From assembly GCA_040382215.1 (NCBI GenBank), contig JBEIFW010000008.1, positions 1-35,581 on the forward strand: a stretch of DNA of 35,581 nt. The letters are read 5' to 3'. The notes beneath the pieces are model-generated. The model worked only from the letters and a program-made list of their open reading frames with translations, had not been told where the DNA came from and did not search any database. A program made the position numbers and the translations under genes. This DNA comes from JBEIFW01 sp040382215. GTDB taxonomy: Bacteria > Actinomycetota > Acidimicrobiia > Acidimicrobiales > Ilumatobacteraceae. Of the stretch, positions 1 to 8,335 are shown in pieces (position 1 is the first letter of the stretch; each line of letters starts with the position of its first letter).

Positions 1-582
1 CGGGTGAGCGCAGCGCTCGGCCACCCGGTGCGACTCGAACCGCTCGCCCCGATCGACGACCTCGACCACTACCGGCGGGGACCGTCGGATCCCGGGGTCG
101 ACCCGATGGCCGGTCTGCGTGAGGTGTTCGCGCTCGAACCGGACGAACCGCTGCCCGACCTCACCGTGTTCCCGCCGGTGATCGCCGAGTTCGAATCACC
201 CCCGGGCACCTACTACGACTGCTACCCGCTGGTGCTGCAGTCGACGTCGTCGCTCGCGCTGATGCGCTCGCTCGTGCCCGACGGGACCGTGGACGTGCGC
301 CGGTTCCGACCGAGTCTGCTCGTCGACACCGGCGACGCTCCCGGCCTGCCCGAAAACGACTGGGTCGGGCACCGGGTCCGCATCGGCACCGCCGTCGTGT
401 CCGTCCACTCGCCTGCGCCGCGCTGCGTGATGATCACCCGGGGCTTCGCCGACGTGCCCGAGGACCGTCGCATGATGCGGGCCGTCGTCCACGGCGCCGG
501 GCACGCCCTCGGGGTGTACGCGGTCGTCGTCGAGCCCGGCGTGGTGCGCGCCGGCGACCCGATCGAGGTGCTGCCCGGCTGA
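1..582 (+). CDS. MOSC domain protein, 5' end outside the window
   Basis: This is the C-terminal part of a MOSC-domain protein, a family of molybdenum-cofactor sulfurase-like proteins that carry or transfer sulfur or bind the cofactor. The frame is open to base 1. The GTG at 4 is probably internal, because about 190 residues is short for a single-gene MOSC protein with its N-terminal beta-barrel domain. Visible features are the FRPSLLVD segment (about residues 101-108), a following W-x-G and the conserved cysteine in the SPAPRCVMITRGF segment, typical of the MOSC core. The stop is at 580-582 and 74 bases separate it from the next gene on the same strand. Substrate and partner cannot be told. 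Confidence 0.8.
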   Translation, partial: RVSAALGHPVRLEPLAPIDDLDHYRRGPSDPGVDPMAGLREVFALEPDEPLPDLTVFPPVIAEFESPPGTYYDCYPLVLQSTSSLALMRSLVPDGTVDVRRFRPSLLVDTGDAPGLPENDWVGHRVRIGTAVVSVHSPAPRCVMITRGFADVPEDRRMMRAVVHGAGHALGVYAVVVEPGVVRAGDPIEVLPG

Positions 583-656
583 CGCCGTGCGGGCGGTGAT
601 GGGCGGGCGGTGGTCGCGCCTGCTACGAAACAGGGATTGTCCCGGGGGAGGGCCAG

Positions 657-1583
657 ATGCGACCGTTCCGCTTCTCGATCCAGTCGACCAACGCCGCGAG
701 CGGTACCGAGTGGAAGGACCGGGCCCGCCGGGCCGAGGACCTCGGCTATTCGACCCTGCACGTCGCCGACCACTACGTGGATCCGAAATCGAACGGGGGG
801 CAGCAGCTGGCGGCTGTCCCGGCGATGGCGGTGGCGGCTGCGGTCACCTCCACGCTGCGGATCGGGTGTCGGGTCTTCTGCATCGACTACCAGCCGGCTG
901 CCGTGCTGGCGAAGAACGCAGCCACGCTCGACCTGCTCTCCGACGGCCGGGTGGAGCTCGGGCTCGGCGCCGGTTGGGTGGCCAGCGAGTACGAGCAGAT
1001 GGGGCTCACGCTCGACCCGGCCCCGGTTCGTATCGAGCGGCTCGCCGAGACCGTCACCTACCTGAAGACGTTCTGCTCCGGCGGCGAGCTGCCCACCGGG
1101 TTCCGCGGAGCGCCGGTCACGGTGCAGCAGCCGCACCCGCCGATCATGATCGGGGGCGGCTCGCGCAAGGTCCTGACCCTGGCGGGTCGTGTCGCCGACA
1201 TCGTGAGCTTCAATTTCGACAACTCCGAGGGACGCGTCGGGGCCAAGGGCGTCGGGTCGTCGACGGCGGACAACATGGACGCCAAGGTCGCCTGGGTCCG
1301 CGAGGGCGCCGGTGATCGTTTCGAGACCCTCGAGCTCGAGGTCGGGGCGTACTTCACCGTGGTCACCGACGATCCGGCGACGGCGGCGGGGGGCATGGCG
1401 AAGATGTTCGGGTTGAGTGAGGAGCAGATGCTCGAACACCCGAACGCGCTGATCGGCTCGGTGTCGGAGATCGTCGACCGCCTGCAGGCTCGGCGCGAAC
1501 GCTTCGGGTTCAGCTACGTCGCAGTGCCCGACCGGGCGATGGACGCGTTCGCACCCGTCGTCGCCCAACTTTCAGGGCGCTGA
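657..1583 (+). CDS. LLM-class F420-dependent oxidoreductase (TIGR03621-like)
   Basis: A 308-residue luciferase-like monooxygenase-fold protein. The opening MRPFRFSIQS followed by a segment ending LHVADHYV is typical of the actinobacterial F420-dependent LLM group often called the TIGR03621 or MSMEG_2516 type. Such enzymes use reduced F420 (some use FMN) for two-electron reductions or oxidations. The GLGAGW segment (about residue 102) and PPIMIGGGSRKVL (about 162-174) belong to the TIM-barrel core. The ATG at 657 follows a strong purine tract (GGGGGAGGG) with normal spacing. The stop codon lies inside the left arm of a perfect hairpin. Substrate unknown; the family call is firm and the F420 preference is inferred from the subfamily look. 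Confidence 0.87.
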   Translation: MRPFRFSIQSTNAASGTEWKDRARRAEDLGYSTLHVADHYVDPKSNGGQQLAAVPAMAVAAAVTSTLRIGCRVFCIDYQPAAVLAKNAATLDLLSDGRVELGLGAGWVASEYEQMGLTLDPAPVRIERLAETVTYLKTFCSGGELPTGFRGAPVTVQQPHPPIMIGGGSRKVLTLAGRVADIVSFNFDNSEGRVGAKGVGSSTADNMDAKVAWVREGAGDRFETLELEVGAYFTVVTDDPATAAGGMAKMFGLSEEQMLEHPNALIGSVSEIVDRLQARRERFGFSYVAVPDRAMDAFAPVVAQLSGR

Positions 1584-1633
1584 GCTCCCGCTCAGCGCAG
1601 GGCGAAGAAGGGCGCTGAGCACCGGCTCAGCGC
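1577..1633. terminator. Duplicated hairpin between two convergent genes
   Basis: Two perfect hairpins with identical 9-bp stems (GCGCTGAGC / GCTCAGCGC) and 4-nt loops lie 35 bp apart. The first has arms 1577-1585 and 1590-1598; the second has arms 1612-1620 and 1625-1633. The oxidoreductase stop (1581-1583) sits in the first hairpin and the transporter stop (1627-1629, minus strand) in the second, so both transcripts end in them. They lack a long T-run, so intrinsic termination is plausible rather than shown. The segment is also a tandem direct duplication, because the stem plus AGGG recurs in both copies. Confidence 0.6.
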
Positions 1634-2472
1634 AGGGAGAGCAGGACCAAGGCACCGCCGGCGCACGCCAGCCCGGACCATTGGACCGGGCGGAGCCGTT
1701 CGGCGCCGAACACCCGGGCCAGGGCGATCGTGGAGGCCGGGTAGAGCGACGCGAGCACGGCCACGACGGCGAGTTGCTCGCCGGTGGTGGCCAGCAGGTA
1801 GAGGGCGTTCGCCCCCATGTCGAGCACCCCGGCCGCGGCCACCATCGGCCAGTCGCGTCGAGGAACCCGCAGCGTGGCCGCCATTCGCCGGGCGACGGTG
1901 GCGGCGAGGGCGATCGACACCGGGCGAGCGCCCAGGAGGGGCCAGAGTCCGGCGTCGTCGCCGGTCCAGGCAAGGAGCACGAAGAACAGACCGAACGCCG
2001 TTCCTGCACCGAGGGCGCCCGGCAGCACCCGTCGGATCGGCAGCGTCGGACGGTCCGACCCGGTCGGCGCGGGCACCACGCTCACCAGGACGATGGCTGC
2101 GATGGCGAGGGCGATGCCGGTCAGTGCGACCGCTCCCGGTCGCTCGCCGGCGGCAAGGCCGATGCCGACGGGCACCACGGCAGCGCACACGGCGGTCACC
2201 GGCGACACGACGCTCATGGCGCCGCGGGCAAGGCTTCGATACAGCAGTATGACCCCGGTGCCACCGGCCAGGCCGCCGACCGCACCGAGGACGATGTCGG
2301 CCACCGTCGGCGTGCCCGGGACGACCGGGAGCAGGATCAGCACCGTGAGCAGGCCGGCCAACTGCGACGTCACGGTCACGGTCGCCGCCGGGAGGCGCCG
2401 GGTCGCCGAGCCGCCGCAGTAGTCGGCGCAGCCGTAGACGACCGCCGAGAGCGCAGCGAGCAACGGACCCAT
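1627..2472 (-). CDS. EamA/DMT-superfamily transporter
   Basis: A 281-residue integral membrane protein of the drug/metabolite transporter superfamily, which exports metabolites or takes up small organic compounds. About ten hydrophobic segments arranged as two EamA halves are visible, the first starting MGPLLAALSAVVYGCADYCG and the second around GALGAGTAFGLFFVLL. Length fits the family (280-300). I chose the ATG at 2472; the frame stays open far upstream, but that part is antisense to mrpA and has no transporter-like sequence. A GTG seven codons earlier is an alternative start. It is transcribed divergently from the Mrp operon and converges on the F420 oxidoreductase. Substrate unknown. Confidence 0.85.
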   Translation of the reverse strand: MGPLLAALSAVVYGCADYCGGSATRRLPAATVTVTSQLAGLLTVLILLPVVPGTPTVADIVLGAVGGLAGGTGVILLYRSLARGAMSVVSPVTAVCAAVVPVGIGLAAGERPGAVALTGIALAIAAIVLVSVVPAPTGSDRPTLPIRRVLPGALGAGTAFGLFFVLLAWTGDDAGLWPLLGARPVSIALAATVARRMAATLRVPRRDWPMVAAAGVLDMGANALYLLATTGEQLAVVAVLASLYPASTIALARVFGAERLRPVQWSGLACAGGALVLLSLR

Positions 2473-2580
2473 CGTCGACGGGGTTAGCACACCCGGTGCG
2501 GGATGCCGTGTCCGTGATGCCGGTGCGTTACGGCCGGGTGAAACGCCTTCCCCGCCACGGCCGGACGGTGACCCGTGGCG

Positions 2581-2586
2581 TACGGT
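2581..2586 (+). promoter_or_regulatory. Possible -10 box of the mrp operon (TACGGT)
   Basis: TACGGT lies 15 nt before the ATG at 2602 and matches the TANNNT -10 pattern repeated before several other genes in the window. Transcription starting 6-8 nt downstream would leave a leader of under 10 nt. It lies downstream of the alternative GTG start at 2575, which favours the ATG. No recognisable -35 or riboswitch is seen in the 129-bp divergent gap 2473-2601. Confidence 0.35.
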
Positions 2587-2601
2587 GCTGGCACCCCCGT
2601 C

Positions 2602-5346
2602 ATGCTCGTCGTTCTCCTGGCCCATCTCGTCGCCGCCGCGCTGCTGTGGACGATCGGATCCCGTCTCGGATCGAGGGTGTCCGCTGCGGTGGCCGCCGCG
2701 CCGATGGTCGGGTCGTTCTCCTGGCTCCTCACAGCTCGGCCCGGCGACCTGCCCGTCACGTCGTCGTGGCGTTGGATCGATGCCCTCGGTCTCGAGTTCG
2801 TCCTGCGCCTCGACGGGCTCGGCTGGTTGCTCGCACTGCTCGTCACCGGCGTCGGGTTCCTGGTGGTCGTCTATTCGTCGGGATACCTCCACGGTGAACC
2901 GGCGGTCCCCCGTTTCCTGGGCACACTCGTCGCGTTCGCCGGGGCGATGCTCGGCCTGGTCGTGGCCGACGAGGTGCTCACGCTGTTCGTCTTCTGGGAG
3001 TTGACGTCGGTGACGTCGTTCCTGCTCATCGGCCACGGAGACCGCGACGCTGCGGCTCGGACGGCGGCCACCCGGGCGCTGCTCGTGACCGGCGCCGGCG
3101 GCCTGGCCCTGCTCGGCGGTCTGGTCGTGCTCGCACAGGACGCCGGCACCGCCCGGATCTCCGAGCTCGCCGCCGCAGGACCCACGGGTGCGCTCGGGGT
3201 GGGCGCAGCGCTCGCCGTACTCGCCGGCGCGCTCACCAAATCCGCGCAGGTGCCGTTCCACTTCTGGCTCCCCGGTGCCATGCAGGCACCGACGCCGGTG
3301 TCGGCCTACCTGCACTCGGCGACGATGGTGAAAGCCGGGGTGATCCTCCTCGTGCGCTTTGCGCCGTTCCTGGCCACCCTCGGACCGTGGCGTGGTCTCG
3401 TCGTCGCCGCCGGGGTGGCGTCGCTGCTGCTCGGGGGTGTCCGGGCGCTCACCGAGACCGACGCGAAGCTGGCGCTGGCGCACGGCACGGTGAGCCAGCT
3501 CGGGCTTCTCGTGATCCTCGCCGGCCTGGGCGTGCCCTCCCTCACGTACGCCGCGGTGGCGATGTTGCTCGCCCACGCGCTGTTCAAGGCGCCGCTGTTC
3601 CTCGTGGTCGGCATCGTCGACCACGCCACCGGCACGCGCGACCTTCGCCACCTCGGCGGGCTGCGCCGCAAACTGCCGGTCGTCGCGGTGCTTGCAGCGC
3701 TCGCCGCAGCGTCGATGGCGGCGCTGCCGCCACTGGCGGGGTTCGTGGCGAAGGAAAAGGCGCTCGACGCTCTCGCACTCGACGGCCCGGGTGCCACGGG
3801 CGCCGTGGCGCTCGTCGGGGTGGTCGTCGGTTCGGTGCTGACCGTCGCCTACACCGCACGGTGGTGGTGGTCGGTGTTCGCCGGTGCCCCCCGCAGCGAC
3901 CTGCACGTCCACGCCCCGGGGCCGAGCTTGGTCCTGCCCGTCGCCGTCCTCGCCATAGGCGGGCTTGCGATGGGGATGGCCGCCGGTCCCGTGGGGTCGC
4001 TCGTTGCGGACGCCACGGCGATCGATGCGTCGCTCCACCTGTGGCCCGGGGTGCATCTTGCGCTCGGAATGTCGGCGATCGCAGTGTCCGCCGGGGTGGT
4101 GCTGTTCGTCGTCGTATGGCGGCGACCCCTGCGGCCGGCACCGGCGTGGGTGCCGCGTGGCGACGCCGTGTACGAGCGCATCTACGGCGGGTTGCTGGCC
4201 GGCGCTCGCCGCATCGCCGGGATCGTGCAGCCGGGTTCGTTGCCGGCCTATCTCGGCATCGTGTTCGTCACGGTCGTCGCCGTCGTGGTCGCGGCCGTCG
4301 TACTCGGCGCGCGACCCGGCGACCTCCCGACCCGCCTCGCCGACGGCCCGGCCGAAGTGGTCATCGCTGCGTGCGTCGCCGTCCAGGCCGTCGTCGTGCT
4401 GCGTGTGCGCCGCCGGTTCGCCGGCGCCGTCGTGCTCGGTGGCGTGGGGTACGGGTTGGCGCTCCTGTTCGCATTGCAGGGCGCCCCGGACCTGGCCGTC
4501 ACGCAGTTCCTGGTCGAGACCCTGACCCTGGTCTCACTGCTGCTCGTGCTGCGCCATCTCCCCGACCGGTTCGAACCGGCGCCGTCCTGGGCGCCGGGTG
4601 TCGTGCGGGTTGCGGTCGCCGTCGCCACCGGCGCGATGGTGGCGACGTTGCTGTGGTTCGCCGGCACGAACCGGTCCGGGCCGAGCCCGGCACCGGAGTA
4701 CCTCGAGGCCTCGCTGCCGCTCGGCGGCGGACGCAACGTCGTCAACGTCACGTTGGTCGATTTCCGAGGAGCCGACACGCTCGGGGAGATCACGGTGCTC
4801 GGCATCGCAGCGGTGGGGGTCGGCAACCTCGTGCGGGCCGCTCGCCGGGCGCAGCGCCGAGCGGAGCCGGCGACGCTCGGGGTCACGACGGCGTGGTCCT
4901 CGGTGATCGTCGATCTCACCGCTCGGCTCCTGTTCCCGGTGGTGCTGCTGGTCTCGATCGTGATCGCCTTCCGTGGCCACAACGCCCCTGGGGGCGGGTT
5001 CGCCGGGGGCCTGATCGCCGGGTGCGCGTTCGTCATCCGCTATCTCGCCGAGGGTCGCACCTTCGCCAAGGCCCGCGCCCGACTCGCGCCCACCACGATG
5101 ATCGGCGTCGGTCTCCTGCTGTCGGCGCTCACGGCGCTCGCACCGATCGCGGCGGGCAACGAGTACTTCACGTCGACGATCGTGTCGCTGGAGGTTCCGC
5201 TGATCGGCGACGTCAAGCTCGTCAGTTCGGCGCTGTTCGACCTCGGCGTCTACGCGCTGGTGACCGGGGTGGTGCTGATGATCCTCAACGAACTGGGCTC
5301 GGACTCCCAACGGCTCGTGCCCCGCCGGGTCGGGAGACCCCGATGA
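2602..5346 (+). CDS. mrpA: Mrp Na+/H+ antiporter subunit A fused to subunit B
   Basis: This is the largest subunit of the Mrp (Mnh) cation/proton antiporter, which couples proton entry to Na+ extrusion in the cytoplasmic membrane. About 914 residues. The N-terminal part is a proton-translocating module related to complex I subunit NuoL: it has FVFWELTSVTSFLLIGH (membrane Glu near residue 133), then GALTKSAQVPFHFWLPGAM (Lys near 213) and a histidine in the following helix. A middle membrane part resembles the MrpA C-terminal extension. The last roughly 145 residues, with FRGHNAPGGGFAGGLIAG, are an MnhB domain, so no separate mrpB exists. Such A-B fusions are known in actinobacteria. I chose ATG 2602 over GTG 2575 because the hydrophobic N-terminus begins there. 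The stop overlaps mrpC in ATGA. Confidence 0.93.
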   Translation: MLVVLLAHLVAAALLWTIGSRLGSRVSAAVAAAPMVGSFSWLLTARPGDLPVTSSWRWIDALGLEFVLRLDGLGWLLALLVTGVGFLVVVYSSGYLHGEPAVPRFLGTLVAFAGAMLGLVVADEVLTLFVFWELTSVTSFLLIGHGDRDAAARTAATRALLVTGAGGLALLGGLVVLAQDAGTARISELAAAGPTGALGVGAALAVLAGALTKSAQVPFHFWLPGAMQAPTPVSAYLHSATMVKAGVILLVRFAPFLATLGPWRGLVVAAGVASLLLGGVRALTETDAKLALAHGTVSQLGLLVILAGLGVPSLTYAAVAMLLAHALFKAPLFLVVGIVDHATGTRDLRHLGGLRRKLPVVAVLAALAAASMAALPPLAGFVAKEKALDALALDGPGATGAVALVGVVVGSVLTVAYTARWWWSVFAGAPRSDLHVHAPGPSLVLPVAVLAIGGLAMGMAAGPVGSLVADATAIDASLHLWPGVHLALGMSAIAVSAGVVLFVVVWRRPLRPAPAWVPRGDAVYERIYGGLLAGARRIAGIVQPGSLPAYLGIVFVTVVAVVVAAVVLGARPGDLPTRLADGPAEVVIAACVAVQAVVVLRVRRRFAGAVVLGGVGYGLALLFALQGAPDLAVTQFLVETLTLVSLLLVLRHLPDRFEPAPSWAPGVVRVAVAVATGAMVATLLWFAGTNRSGPSPAPEYLEASLPLGGGRNVVNVTLVDFRGADTLGEITVLGIAAVGVGNLVRAARRAQRRAEPATLGVTTAWSSVIVDLTARLLFPVVLLVSIVIAFRGHNAPGGGFAGGLIAGCAFVIRYLAEGRTFAKARARLAPTTMIGVGLLLSALTALAPIAAGNEYFTSTIVSLEVPLIGDVKLVSSALFDLGVYALVTGVVLMILNELGSDSQRLVPRRVGRPR

Positions 5347-5735
5347 GCCTCACGCTCGTGGTGCTGTGCGGCGTGCTCGTGTCGGCGGGTGTCTATCTGC
5401 TGCTCCACCGGAGTCTCACGCGCATCGTGCTCGGCGTCGGCATGCTCGGCAACGCAGTCAACGTGCTGCTGTTCGCCACCGGCGGCAAGAACGGCTCGGC
5501 ACCGATCCTGCGCCCTGACGGCACGATCGAGCCACCCGTCTCGGATCCGTTGCCGCAGGCGCTCATCCTCACCGCCATCGTGATCGGGTTCGCGCTCATC
5601 TCGTTCCTGTGCGCGCTCGCGTGGCGGAGCTGGACGCTCGACGGCAACGACATCGTCGAAGACGACGTCGAGGATCGCCGCCTTGCGCAGGCCGGGCCGA
5701 TCGACCCGGCGTCGACGCCACGGGAGCGGCCGTGA
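5343..5735 (+). CDS. mrpC: Mrp Na+/H+ antiporter subunit C
   Basis: A 130-residue NuoK-like subunit with three predicted membrane helices; the helix motif GVGMLGNAVNVLLFATGG is characteristic of MrpC/MnhC. It forms part of the ion-translocating membrane arm of the antiporter, next to subunits A and D. The ATG overlaps the mrpA stop by four bases (ATGA), which implies translational coupling. A polar tail of about 30 residues rich in Asp and Glu follows the last helix. The product ends at 5735, overlapping the GTG start of mrpD. Confidence 0.92.
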   Translation: MSLTLVVLCGVLVSAGVYLLLHRSLTRIVLGVGMLGNAVNVLLFATGGKNGSAPILRPDGTIEPPVSDPLPQALILTAIVIGFALISFLCALAWRSWTLDGNDIVEDDVEDRRLAQAGPIDPASTPRERP

Positions 5736-7216
5736 ACGCAATGGTCCCGCTCCCGATCGTGCTGCCGATCGTAGGCGCCGCCCTCAGCTTGTTGGCCTGG
5801 CGACGCCAGCGGATCCAACGTGCCATAACGGCGGTCGCGCTCGTCGCCGCGCTGGGTTCGGCGGTCACCGTGCTCGCCAGCGTCGTGGCCGACGAGGCGC
5901 CGATCGCCGTGCGGATCGGTGGTTCGGCGCCGGTCATCGGCATCGTGCTCGTCGCCGATCGGCTCTCAGCGCTGCTCCTCGTCGTCGCCGTGGCGATGCT
6001 CGCCGTGGTGCTCGTGTACGCCGTCGGGCAGCGCACGCCCGACGAACGCTCCCGCGCCTACCACCCGGCCTATCTCGTGCTGACGGCGGGGGTGGCCGGG
6101 GCGTTCCTGGCCGGTGACCTGTTCCACCTGTTCGTCGCCGTCGAGGTCCTCCTGATCGCGAGCTACGTGCTGCTGATGCTGGAGGGCAGCAACGCCCAAG
6201 TGCGCGCCGGCACGACCTACGTCGTGATCAACATCCTGGAGTCGATGCTGCTTCTCGCTGCGATCGGGTTGGTGTTCGCAGCGACGGGCACGGTGTCCAT
6301 GGCGCTTTTGCCCGAGCGGATCGCCGCACTCGACACCGGGGTGCGATGGGGGCTCAACGGGATGCTCTTCGTCGCGTTCGGGCTGAAGGCTGCGGTGTTC
6401 CCGCTGTTTTCGTGGTTGCCGGATTCGTACCCGACGGCGCCGAGCCCGGTCACGGCGGTGTTCGCCGGCTTGTTGACCAAGATCGGGGTCTACGCGTTGG
6501 TGCGCACCGAGACCCTGCTGTTCCCCGGCGAGCAGGAGGTGCTGCTGCTGGTCGTAGCGGCGCTGACGATGGTCGTCGGGGTGCTCGGCGCGCTGGCCCA
6601 GGGGGACATGAAACGAATCCTGTCGTTCCACATCGTGAGCCAGATCGGCTACATGGTGCTCGGCATCGGCATCGGCACCCCGGCTGCGCTGGCCGCGACG
6701 GTGTTCTTCATCGTCCATCAGATCCCGGTGAAGACGTCGTTGTTCCTCGTCGAGGGGATCGTCGAACGGGAGACGGGCACCAGCCGTCTCGCCGAGGTCG
6801 GTGGTCTGTTGCACCGGTCGGGTTGGCTGGCCGTGCTGTTCGGCCTGTCGGCCCTGAGCCTCGCCGGTCTGCCACCGCTGTCGGGCTTCGTGGGCAAGCT
6901 GGGGATCGTCGAGGCGGCGGCGAGCGATGGGCAGTGGGTGATGCTGGCCATCGCACTGGCCGTGTCGCTGCTCACGCTGGTGTCGATGGTCAAGATCTGG
7001 GTCGGACTCTTCTGGGGCGAGGTCATGCCCGTGCCGTCGGCCGACCGAGCTCGCGGGTTGTTGCGACGCACCCCGGTGATGGCCGGTGCCACGATCGTCG
7101 CCGTGGGATTCGGCGTTGCGATCGCCGTGGTGTCGGGACCGCTGTACCGGCTGTGTGCCGACATCGGCGCCGAACTCCTCGACCCGTCGGCCTACATCCG
7201 GGCGGTGACCGGATGA
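5732..7216 (+). CDS. mrpD: Mrp Na+/H+ antiporter subunit D
   Basis: A 494-residue NuoM/N-like proton-translocating subunit of the Mrp complex. Visible are the membrane glutamate in LFVAVEVLLIASYVLLML, the loop and helix FGLKAAVFPLFSWLPDSYP and LLTKIGVYALVR with its lysines, and the HIVSQIGYMVLGIGIG helix, all typical of antiporter-like subunits. The GTG at 5732 overlaps the mrpC stop (GTGA) and has a GGGAG ribosome-binding site five bases upstream. An in-frame ATG at 5741 is poorly spaced from that site. It ends in an ATGA overlap with mrpE. Confidence 0.92.
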   Translation: MNAMVPLPIVLPIVGAALSLLAWRRQRIQRAITAVALVAALGSAVTVLASVVADEAPIAVRIGGSAPVIGIVLVADRLSALLLVVAVAMLAVVLVYAVGQRTPDERSRAYHPAYLVLTAGVAGAFLAGDLFHLFVAVEVLLIASYVLLMLEGSNAQVRAGTTYVVINILESMLLLAAIGLVFAATGTVSMALLPERIAALDTGVRWGLNGMLFVAFGLKAAVFPLFSWLPDSYPTAPSPVTAVFAGLLTKIGVYALVRTETLLFPGEQEVLLLVVAALTMVVGVLGALAQGDMKRILSFHIVSQIGYMVLGIGIGTPAALAATVFFIVHQIPVKTSLFLVEGIVERETGTSRLAEVGGLLHRSGWLAVLFGLSALSLAGLPPLSGFVGKLGIVEAAASDGQWVMLAIALAVSLLTLVSMVKIWVGLFWGEVMPVPSADRARGLLRRTPVMAGATIVAVGFGVAIAVVSGPLYRLCADIGAELLDPSAYIRAVTG

Positions 7217-7707
7217 GGCGCCGTCTGCTCCTCGGTGCAGCCCTGCTGCTCACCTGGCTGCTGCTGTGGGGCGAGGTGTCGGTGGCCAACCTCGTGAGCG
7301 GCCTGGTCGCCTGCGCTGCGGTCGTGGCCCTCGTCCCCGGGCTCGGAGCGCCGACCGGTCATCGGGTCCGCCCGGTCGGACTGGTGCGCCTCGTCGGCGT
7401 GTTCCTGGCCGCCCTCGCCCGCTCGACCTACCAGGTGGTGCTCGCCGTGGTGCATCCCACGCCCGGGCGTTTGCGCGCCGGAGTGGTCCGGGTGCGGCTA
7501 CGGTCCCGCTCCCCGTTGATCGGCACGATCGTCGCCGACCTCGTCACCTTGACCCCGGGCACGTTGTCGCTGTCGCTCGATAACGGCGTGCTGTTCGTCC
7601 ACGTCCTCGGTCTCGGCGACCCCGAGGCCGCTCGGGCCGACGTCCTGCGCTTCGAACAGGCGGTGCTCGCCGCGATCGAACCGCTGCCACCGGCGGTGAG
7701 CCGATGA
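7213..7707 (+). CDS. mrpE: Mrp Na+/H+ antiporter subunit E
   Basis: A 164-residue small subunit with two or three N-terminal membrane helices and a soluble C-terminal domain. The pattern LLTWLLLWGEVS near the start and TLTPGTLSLSLDNGVLFVHVL in the second half is diagnostic of MnhE. It is needed for assembly and activity of the Mrp complex in studied bacteria and sits at the junction of the A- and D-type modules. Four-base overlaps (ATGA) at both ends couple it to mrpD and mrpF. Confidence 0.92.
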   Translation: MRRRLLLGAALLLTWLLLWGEVSVANLVSGLVACAAVVALVPGLGAPTGHRVRPVGLVRLVGVFLAALARSTYQVVLAVVHPTPGRLRAGVVRVRLRSRSPLIGTIVADLVTLTPGTLSLSLDNGVLFVHVLGLGDPEAARADVLRFEQAVLAAIEPLPPAVSR

Positions 7708-7964
7708 CGGCCGTGACCACGATTGCGTTGGTCATCCTCGCCGCGTCGGCGGTGATCGCCGTCGCGAAGGTGGCGGCGTTGTCGATCGTCGTCGACCGGG
7801 CGGTGGCGCTCGACCTCGCCCTGCTGATCGTGGCCAACGCGCTCGTGGTGGTGGCCGTGCGGTGGGGCGACCACTTGCTTCTCGACATCGTTCTGCTGGT
7901 GGGGCTGCTGGGTTTCGTTTCCGGTCTGACCGTGGCGCGCTTCGTCGAACGGCGCGGGCCGTGA
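7704..7964 (+). CDS. mrpF: Mrp Na+/H+ antiporter subunit F
   Basis: An 86-residue protein with three closely spaced membrane helices. The acidic residue in VVDRAVALDLA, within the middle part, is a feature of MrpF/MnhF. It is one of the three small hydrophobic subunits (E, F, G) required for a functional antiporter. It starts with ATG inside the mrpE stop (ATGA) and ends with a GTGA overlap with mrpG. Confidence 0.9.
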   Translation: MTAVTTIALVILAASAVIAVAKVAALSIVVDRAVALDLALLIVANALVVVAVRWGDHLLLDIVLLVGLLGFVSGLTVARFVERRGP

Positions 7965-8299
7965 CCCTGTTCGAGGTGGTCGCCGCGGTCGGGATGCTGA
8001 CCGGGAGCGTGCTGTGCCTGCTCGCCGCCATCGGCCTGCACCGCATGCCCGACCTCTACGCCCGGATGCACGCAGCGACCAAGGTGCCGACCATGGCGCT
8101 TCTCGTCACCTCGGTCGGCGCAGCGTTCGTGCTGACGGATGCGGAATCGCTGACGCGGCTCGTGCTCATCGTGCTGCTGCAGCTCCTGACCGCACCAGCC
8201 GCGGCGCATCTGCTCGGGCGGGCCGCGCACGATCGTCGCCTCACGCGCAGCAAGCACACGGTGCTCGACGAACTCGAAGGTCCGGACCTGCGGCCCTGA
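7961..8299 (+). CDS. mrpG: Mrp Na+/H+ antiporter subunit G
   Basis: A 112-residue protein with three membrane helices. The central IGLHRMPDLYARMHAATK motif, the best marker of MrpG/MnhG, is intact. It is the last gene of the operon and starts at a GTG overlapping the mrpF stop (GTGA). A GC-rich hairpin follows ten bases after its stop, consistent with operon termination. The chosen start excludes about 33 upstream codons that would overlap mrpF out of frame. Confidence 0.91.
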   Translation: MTLFEVVAAVGMLTGSVLCLLAAIGLHRMPDLYARMHAATKVPTMALLVTSVGAAFVLTDAESLTRLVLIVLLQLLTAPAAAHLLGRAAHDRRLTRSKHTVLDELEGPDLRP

Positions 8300-8309
8300 G
8301 CATGACGAC

Positions 8310-8330
8310 GGGCCGGTGCTGCGCCGGCCC
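8310..8330. terminator. Hairpin between mrpG and the convergent hydrolase
   Basis: A perfect 7-bp stem (GGGCCGG / CCGGCCC) with a 7-nt loop lies between two convergent stop codons (8299 plus strand, 8336 minus strand). It can act for both transcripts. There is no poly-T tract, which is common in high-GC actinobacteria. Confidence 0.6.
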
Positions 8331-8335
8331 GCTCC

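Noticed and set aside
222..1568. Minus-strand 448-residue open frame opposite the MOSC and F420 oxidoreductase genes
   Set aside because: Both plus-strand genes have recognisable domains; the antisense product is Arg/Asp/Val-rich with no domain or ribosome-binding site.
2473..2601. Riboswitch or sodium-responsive leader before the mrp operon
   Set aside because: The gap is only 129 bases shared with a divergent gene and I see no conserved aptamer-like stem set.
2473..4056. Minus-strand open frame continuing upstream of the EamA transporter into mrpA
   Set aside because: It is antisense to a clear mrpA, and its translation is low-complexity Arg/Gly/His/Glu-rich sequence without any family feature. 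It is a product of high G+C content.
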